In this document: piece by piece, positions 56,568-64,000 of the stretch
How positions within the stretch are numbered: the stretch's first letter is position 1
How the letters are laid out: each line of letters opens with the position of its first letter
Assembly (NCBI GenBank): GCA_020736575.1
Contig: JAGPYM010000033.1
Span: 310,001-374,000 of the forward strand
Source: Thelonectria olida
Taxonomy: Eukaryota > Ascomycota > Sordariomycetes > Hypocreales > Nectriaceae
Direction: 5' to 3'
Length of the DNA: 64,000 nt
Made by a program: the position numbers and the translations under genes
The notes under the pieces: generated by a model
Databases searched by the model: none
Told to the model about the DNA's origin: nothing
What the model saw: only the letters and a program-made list of their open reading frames with translations

Positions 56568-57216
56568 TTTTCAACCATAGTTGGCATTTTATAGCTTTCT
56601 GGCTGTTAGTCTAACTAGAATCCATCACAAATATACTCAAGTTCAACTTGGAAGATCTTCATCTCTCCTAGTAAATCCAACGCACTCTAGCGAGTTGTCG
56701 AGTCGCCAACAAACCTGGTACCTCCAGTGCCGTTTGGGCGCCCAGGAGGTTGAGCCATGGCTAGTGTCATGTTATCACTCTAGATTCATCCACTTAGAAG
56801 TCTTATTTGTGCCGCACGAGAAGCTATGCTGCTTATCAACCGGTACTTCCTATTGTCTTGCTTCTAGCAGAGTAGTGATAGTCCAAACCCGGTGAATCAG
56901 GGCTGCTGTAAGCGATTGCTCAGATGAGGGATGCACGGAGGCGCTGGTAAACAGCAGGAAACTTGGGATCCAGTGGCAAGGAATGTATTGAGCTTAGATA
57001 TCACTTCGTATGGCTATCTCACTACTTATCCTATACGATTACATAAAAGTTCAAAATACAGTTGAAGAAAACCAAACAATAATTGAGATCAAGTTACAAA
57101 AGAAGCGTCGGCCCATATTCCAGGGTCGTGAACTAGTAGAAGGATAATTTGCAAGGTCGTATTTTAACTACCGCGTATCGTGGCTACAAGACAGCCTGAC
57201 AACGTTAATTGATATC
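56568..57216. other. intergenic between methyltransferase and PKS
   Basis: 650 bp between convergent 3' ends. Nothing is recognised beyond the likely UTRs. Confidence 0.5.
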
Positions 57217-60200
57217 CTAGCTCTTATCATTTGACCCATCATTTGTATTCCTCGACGGAGTCCGCTCTGGGGTCGTGGCGAGCGAGTGCGACGAGGTATT
57301 GGAGACGGTACTGGCAGCCTCCGTTGACGTACCACTGCTGACATTAACAAGATCGGACTTTTCAGCTAATGATGCAGTCGCCTCGCTGCCAGGAACATCA
57401 GGAATCAGTGCAGAGGGGATATTCTCCGCCGCAAGCTCGGCTAGGCTCGACATCTGGACGCCGCTGCTCATGATCTTGAGCACGGGGATGTTTACCTGGA
57501 AGCTCTTGAGGAACCAGGACCTAATATCGACAGAAATGAGGGAGTCTAGTCCCAGAGACGTGCTGTCCAGCTGAAGCAGCTCCTCGTCGGGGGTAGGCTG
57601 CTGCAGTACCCGGCGAAGTTGAGCACAGAATGCACCTTCAATCTGGTTAGCAGACTATCCTAAGGACCCGTAGAACTTGATAAGGAATATACTTACGACC
57701 CACGACTGTGAGGACATCTTCAGGGCTCTTGCAAGCCCGCAGCTGTTCTGGAAGAGGGACTCCGCTGCCTTGGTCCGACCGCTCTTGGGCCTCGGCAGCC
57801 CGTTTTACGATAAAATGGGCAAATTTGGGGTTGGGAGCCCATTTCGGAAGGTTGACGGCATCGCCAGAAATTTCCCTGAGGCCCAGTGTGAACTCCGGTC
57901 CATTCAGCGAGTCCGGATATCCCGCCTCGATGGCCTCGGCGAAACTTTGACGGAAGTCGTTCTCTGACAAGTGCACCACAGCAAGCCTCTCCATGGCTTC
58001 ATCCAGGTTCCGGTCAGATTGCGTGATGTAACCAACACCGTTCATCATGCCGACATTGATGCACGACGAGTTCAGGCCGCGGTTCCTGCGCTGAGCAGAC
58101 AAGCTGCAGACGCCGGCGTTGGCTGCGGCATAGTTGGCCTGGCCCACGGTACCGATAACGCCGCTGATGGAGGAAATAAGGACGAAAAAGTCTAGATTCA
58201 CGTCGTGGAAAATCCGGTCCAGGTGGATGCTTCCGAGGATCTTGGGGCGGATCGCAATCTCTAAATCCTCGAGCGACATGTTCCTGACGGAAACGTCTTT
58301 CAGGACCATGGCGCCGTTGACAGCACCAGCGATGGGAGGCATTGTCTCGACGATATGCTTGTGTACATCGCGCAGAGCGTCCTCGTTCGTTACATCGCTA
58401 TTATCGAATTGTCAGCAAATGGGCGGAGGACAACATCAGGGGCCCATGGGGGTTACTGGACTTACCAGGGGAGGAGTTTGATGGTGACACCGCTCTTCTT
58501 GTGAGCCTCTAGCCATGCGGGTTCCATCTTGGGGTTTCTGCTTGTGAGAGCCAAGTGTTTCACCCCATTGTCGATCAGCCAATCGCACAAACTAAGTCCC
58601 AGACCACCGGACATTCCGCATAGCCAGTATGTCTTGTCCTCCTTGAGGAGAGGCTTTGGATCCAACCTGACCACGCGCACTGGGAGCGAAGCAGCCCCAA
58701 CAGTCCAGTCAATAACATTGAATGGACTTTCTGGCCGCACGCCCCTTGCCACGTCCCCTATGCTCACCGTCTCGGCAGGGTAGATCCCCATCGAGGACAC
58801 AACCTGTCTGATGTCCTGTACCAGGGACGTCAAAGTGCTCCCCAGAATCGCACTACCGGACAGGGAGCTGACGGCAAAAGACCGTGAAAACAGGCTCTTT
58901 GCAGTCTCGATGCGTGTCTCCGGTGAGAGGGTTGACAGTATGGTCGGCACATTGTCGGAAGGCTCGGCGGACAGGTCGACAAAGCAGGAGACTTCTCGAG
59001 GCAGGACATGGTGCACGTCGGACTGAGCTAGGAACGGGGGGAGGCGGACCCAGGAAGCTGCAGATTCTGGTAGTGTCTCAAGGTCTGTGGTGAAGGTAAT
59101 CTTCGCTTCCTTGATGGAGGCGTAAGCGCTGAGCACCGCGGCAGCGTATTCGGACGGGTTATGCACAACCACGCTTTGCCCTCGCAGTAACGGATCCACC
59201 ATGAGCTTGGCTCCGGAAACAGCGACAACTAAAGCCATAAACGCAGCTGCAGGCAGACTCGAGCCATCATACCTAACGGCCAACTCGCTAGGCACCTGCA
59301 TGGTAGACTTCGGGGCAGCTGTGAACGTAAGAAAAGAGTTTTCGGCCGAGTCGACTCCCAGAACAACAAATTGCCACCCGATGGGCGTTTTTACGGCCGA
59401 GAGGGTCGTGTGGGTAGTCCTCAGCTCAATGATATCAGAAATGCCCTTGGTTTGTTTGTCGAGCTCAAATCTCGACAGAACTCTGGAGTAACTGTCGTTC
59501 TCCTCTTGGCGGAGCTCGAATACCGCCTGGCTCGCGTCTGTCTCGTGCGTGATGGGGTGCTGAATAGAGTTATAGCGATCATTTGGTACAGGCATCTGCC
59601 GAAGTCTTGGAACCAGCTGGCGGCCCGCCTCATCGACAATGACCTCGGGCTCGGCGGTATACAGGATGCCCTCTTCTTCAAGACTGGTGTCATGAAGGAC
59701 GTAGAGATTCTCGGCAATCATCCGAGGGTCGACTCTGACCACGTCTGGGATATCCAAGAACTGGACACGCAGGTCCTCGTTTTCATTTGTGGCAGCGCGT
59801 CCAAACCCGACAATCATGTTGCTGTAGGGCTCGTCATCATTCCGACCAGTAGTGAGCCAGAGAACTGTTCGCTGTCCCAAGAACAGCTCCCTGAAACTGT
59901 GCCACTTCTCTGGGTTCAAACTCTTGAAAATAGGATTGTCGAGCTCCGAGAGGACAAGGACGGTAGCGCTTTCGTCGCAAACCTCAAAGGCGACTTCCTC
60001 GAGGGTCTTATACACAGTGATGCTCTCGGAAATGTTTTCCAGGATACCGAGAAGCGTATCGACCAGACGACCGACCACCTCGGTCTCTCCGCCGACCAGC
60101 ACCAGCTTGCTGATCTTGGGCCGTCCCAACGATTCGGCCAGGGGTTCTCGTATGAACGCCACCCGATCATCGACAGCTTGACTCAGGCCCAGGACGACAC

Positions 60201-63200
60201 CAAAGGCGTCGAAGAACTGCGGAGGCGCGGTGGTATCGAGGCCCGAGAAACCAGTTCGCCGAAGAATGGCATCCCACTGCGCAGCGCTCACGAACGGGGA
60301 CAAGCTGCGGCCTTCTTCGGCGCCAAGCCACCAGCCCGGTAGCGTACCGAAGATCAGCCCATCGCCCGACTGGAAGGGACCATCGTTGGTGCCTTCTCCA
60401 ATCACCAAGTAGCCTCCCGGCTTGACGAGCTTGCGGATGTTGCGAACGGTCCGGTCCAGGTTGGCGGTGGCGTGGAGGATGAAGGAGGCCACTACCACGT
60501 CGTATTCTCCCTCGGCGAAGCCCTGGGACACAGGATCCTTCTCCACATCGCAGACCTTGAAAACCATCTTGTCCCGCCAAGGCTCGAAAACCTCGGCAGC
60601 GTTTTCAAAGAAACTGGAAGATATATCGGTGAAGGTATACGAGTCGAAACTGTGACCAACTTGGGCCAGTATACGCTTCGTGGCGCTGCCAGTTCCCGCT
60701 CCCACTTCCAATATCTTGAGGCGAGGGCTGCGGTCAGTTAGCTGTCGAACGGCCCCCCCGAGCCACGCGGTAGACTCCAAAGTGCCGATGCCGTTGGCGT
60801 AGTACTCGTCCAATAGACCCGACGTGCGCAGGTGCTCTAGCATGGTAGTCTCTCCTTTGAAAACGCGCGGCATCGTCTCTCCCACGAGCGTTGCGATCTT
60901 GATGGCGGCGTTGTTCTCAATCCTTTTTCGAACATGGTCAGCAAGCGCATCCATCTCCTTTTCTATAACTGCACGAGTCCCTTGGGAGGAAGGGGGGTTA
61001 GCAAAACTCACTTTCGCTCTTTGATCTCCTTTTGGACATCCTCCAGGCTGTCGCTCAACCACTCCGTCTCTGCGTACTGGTGCTTGCCGTCTCTGACTAG
61101 TTGCGTCATGTGGTGCGCGTATGTTAGATAGAAACTCAACGGTCCCTCGGATCGTATCGGGGCCGACATGGGAACTTGCTCGTCAAACGTCCGCAGATAG
61201 TACGTCCCAAGACGACTCAAAGTTCTCAAAAGAAGCTTGTCGTTCTCAGTAACGGGGATGCCTTCGCCGGCGCTAACTCCATCCGGTACTTGAGGGACCA
61301 AGTGCATCTTGTGAAAGATGTTGCGAGGTTCGCTCCCGCCGGAGCCCATGGGCTTGAAGCTGGCGTGGTCGAGCTGAATGGCCGCGCTGGCGCAACCGGC
61401 CTTGTACACTTTGACGGAGCCCGAGAAGCCCAAAGCAGGGTTCGCACGGTCGGCCTTGGTGCAGGTCGAGTCGAGCGTTAAATGCTCGCCTTCGCTAGGC
61501 CCGGACGCGAACAGAGCCGGATTGATTCGCACCTTGGACACGCTTGCGGGGAGATGCAGAGTGCGGATCTCGTCGTCGCCTGGATAGCTGTAGGCGAGCA
61601 TCACCGACTGGAATGCGGCGTCCAGGTCTACGGGATGAATCATGACGGAGTCGCTGTCATGCGTCACGGCCCTCTTGGCTTGGCAAGTCGATTTGCCCAG
61701 CTTTCTTTCAATGGAATCCAGGGAGCGGAAGTGGTCGGCGAAATTGTACTCCAAGTTCTCCATGAAGCTATACATGCGGCTCCTTTCGCAGGGAATAAGG
61801 TAAGGCGGCATGGGTTCACGCTCTGGCAGCAGATCAGGAGAGACATCGCCCAGGTATACTTTGAGCGTGCCGGAGGCGGCGAGCGTCAAGTCCGTCGCCT
61901 GTGATCCCAACGCTGCCGAGTAGGAGAACTTGGCCAGGACTTCCGTAGGCCGAGGCTGGGTCACTTGAGCCAGTTCGATCAAGATCTCGACGCTAGCGTC
62001 TTCGGACTCAAACGAAACCGCCTGGTGGATGTGAAAGTCGTCGACCTCAATGAGCCGAATGGCGCCCCTGCCCTCGCCAAGAGCCTTCGCAGCCTCAAAC
62101 GCCGTGGAGAGGTAGCCGGCGGCGGGGAATACAATCTGCTGCTGGACCCGGTGCCCTGTGAGCCACGATAATTCTGAGGGCTTGAGGATATTTGTCCAGC
62201 GTAGGTGGTGCGGTGCGCTATCCGGCGAACTATGGCCGAGCAGCGGGTGGAACGGATCTTGACGGAGTCGCATCTTCCTCGACCTTCTTGACTCGTGCCA
62301 GTGCCTAGCCTGGTGGTTCCACTGGTAGGTAGGGAGTCCTTGGCTAAGGGACACGTGGGTTTGCTTCTGAGCTGATAGAGCCATCTGGCACTGGTTGAGC
62401 TTCACGGACGACCCATCCAGGTGCGACCACAGGAAACCCAGAGAGGTGGAAAGCGCCTCAATGGCGCCCTTCTTGCGGTCCAAGACGCCATGGTAAGGCA
62501 GCTTCTTCTGAAGCGCTTCCTGGATTGTCTGGCTTGCGGGGCCTTGAAGTGCTGGGTGAGGTCCCAGTTCAAGCGCCAGATCAAGTTGAGACGCCACAGT
62601 GGCAGCAGCGGTCGTTGCCTCGAAGAACAAAACTGGCTGGACCATGTTCTCCGCCCAATAGTGATCGCTCAAGTGGAAGTCCGAGGTAACTGGCGTGCCC
62701 CGGTACACGCTGGAGAACCAAGTGCAGTTGGAAGCCGTAGGTTTCAGCGCCTTCACCCCTGCGGATCGGAGGGACGCAATATATGGCTCGGCGCAGGGAA
62801 CCATGTGCTTTGAGTGATAGGCCTTGTCCACCTTGAGAAGACGATTGAACCTCTTCTCATCGTCTAGAACAAGCTGTAGTTTGTGGATAGCATCGATGTC
62901 GCCCGAAATAGTAACGCTTGAGGAAGAGTTGCTCGCCGCCAGAGCAAGCCGGTCGGCGAAGTCTGGGTCCTCACACAGCTCCGAAGCTTCTTCCATTGAC
63001 ATACCCACGGCCAACATGGCACCTTGGATGTTCCCGTTGGGGCTCTTGGCGGTTCTGCTGTGCCAGCCGCGGTAGTATGCGATGACGAGGGCGTCGCGAG
63101 CGGATAGCCAGCCGGCCGCATAAGCCGCGGCAATCTCACCGGAGGAGTGCCCAATGACAGCACTGAACGATATGCCAGCTTCCGCAAGGATATCAACCAG

Positions 63201-64000
63201 CAATATCTGCACAGCGGTGCAAAGCGGTTGGGCTATCACGGCCTCGCCGAGACGAGATGTCGCACTGTCGCGCAGCAGCTCGGCTTTGAGCGACCAATCC
63301 GGGCGGTCCTCTGCGGGCAGGTCCGACAGATACGCTTCGAGCCTGCTGATGATGCTTTGCGCCAGGGGGGACTCTTCCAGGAGTTCAGCGCCCATGCGGG
63401 CATACTGAGCACCCTGCCCGGTGAAGACACCGAGGATACGGGAAGATCGACCGCCCTTCGAGGGGGTTCTGATACCAAGGGCGCCTTCGTTGTTGCCGAG
63501 CTTTGCCAGGATGTTAGTCCTCAGGGACTCGGCCGAGTCGGCTGGAAATGCGGCTCGATATGCTAAAACCGACCTGCGGTGGCGCAGAGTATACGATAGG
63601 TTATGAACGGCCAGGTTCGGGTGGCGTTCTATGTAGGAGGCATATTCTTGCAGGTTAGCCCTGAGACTGTATTCCGAAGACGCAGAGAACACAAAAGGCG
63701 TGAAGAGCACCTCCTCCGTCACCCCGGGCGTGTTCTCGGGGACTTCATAGCTCTCTAGAATAGCATGGGCGTTTGTGCCTCCGAAACCAAAGCTGTTCAC
63801 ACTAGCCCTCCTGGGCTGCGAGTTGGACGGCTCAGGCCAGGGGATAGCCTCGGGACATATTTCCATGTCCTTGTAGTATGGCGCGACCGAAGAGCTGAGC
63901 TCGTTGAACAAGAGGTTAGGCGGTATAGTCGAGTTCTTTAGCGCCCATGCCGCTTTGAGGATGCCTGCAATGCCTGCAGTGCCTTCAGTATGGCCCAGCA
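57217..64000 (-). CDS. highly reducing type I polyketide synthase, 5' end outside the window
   Basis: Exons >64000-61012, 60922-58466, 58397-57697 and 57635-57217 give 2187 in-window residues. Order: KS end (GHTEGTAGIAG, SFGFGGTNAHA, 63.77-64.0 kb); AT (GQGAQ near 63.41, GHSSG near 63.15 kb); DH (GHRVQQQIVFP near 62.15, PVDLDAAFQ near 61.63 kb); C-methyltransferase (LEVGAGTGS near 60.70 kb); structural plus active KR (GMSGGLGLS near 58.61, NYAAAN near 58.13 kb); ACP (LGLDSLIS near 57.55 kb). No enoylreductase nucleotide motif lies between MT and KR, so full reduction would need a separate ER. DH has Gln where HxxxG has Gly. After the ACP comes a ~70-residue Ser/Thr-rich tail and a stop, with no condensation or thioesterase domain, reminiscent of the linker in PKS-NRPS hybrids. 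The intron near 60.96 kb is uncertain: its canonical-looking acceptors do not keep frame, whereas 60923-61011 does. Confidence 0.93.

Noticed and set aside
58466..60160. Enoylreductase domain between MT and KR of the PKS
   Set aside because: No GGVGxAAIQ-like nucleotide motif is seen; the stretch looks like the structural KR half found in ER-less synthases.

Overview
The window is nuclear DNA of a filamentous ascomycete (Pezizomycotina). Genes are broken by short GT-AG introns (mostly 43-100 bp), families are typical of these fungi (Zn2Cys6 regulators, a highly reducing PKS, P450s, MFS permeases), and gene-rich DNA alternates with AT-rich blocks whose old repeats carry C-to-T/G-to-A decay of the RIP type. 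No rRNA, tRNA or CRISPR array was recognised.

Layout. 0-4.6 kb: one membrane-protein gene, then two broken genes (sugar permease, Zn2Cys6-type regulator). 4.6-9.2 kb: an AT-rich block of decayed repeats. 9.7-15.7 kb: an anion/cation symporter and a Zn2Cys6 regulator separated by a second AT-rich block. 15.95-22.1 kb: a complete, apparently young Ty1/Copia retrotransposon with identical LTRs, followed by a decayed Tc1/mariner transposase. 23.6-35.2 kb: a compact metabolic group consisting of an isocitrate-lyase/PEP-mutase family enzyme, a single-polypeptide fusion of isopropylmalate-dehydrogenase-like and aconitase/isopropylmalate-isomerase-like modules, an extended SDR reductase and two medium-chain reductases. 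36.2-39.5 kb: a large fungal C2H2-type protein. 41.3-41.8 kb: a broken isochorismatase-like gene running into a third AT-rich repeat block (to 44.5 kb). 44.5-64 kb: a polyketide cluster with three P450s, a membrane cytochrome b5, a 14-TM-type MFS exporter, a SAM methyltransferase and a highly reducing PKS whose 5' end lies beyond the window.

How it may work (inference): the right-hand cluster would make a C-methylated reduced polyketide. The PKS has KS(part)-AT-DH-MT-KR-ACP and no recognisable ER. P450s fed in part by the neighbouring cytochrome b5 would oxidise the product, the methyltransferase would modify it and the MFS protein would export it. The left-hand group looks like a recruited branched-acid or keto-acid pathway: lyase, isomerase and beta-decarboxylating dehydrogenase activities next to reductases. 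It is the most unusual part of the window. Whether the two groups cooperate cannot be told from sequence; they are separated by the C2H2 gene and a repeat block.

Gene models were built by hand from splice signals, reading frame and family alignment from memory. Exon sums divisible by three support most of them. The weakest join is the PKS intron near 60.96 kb.
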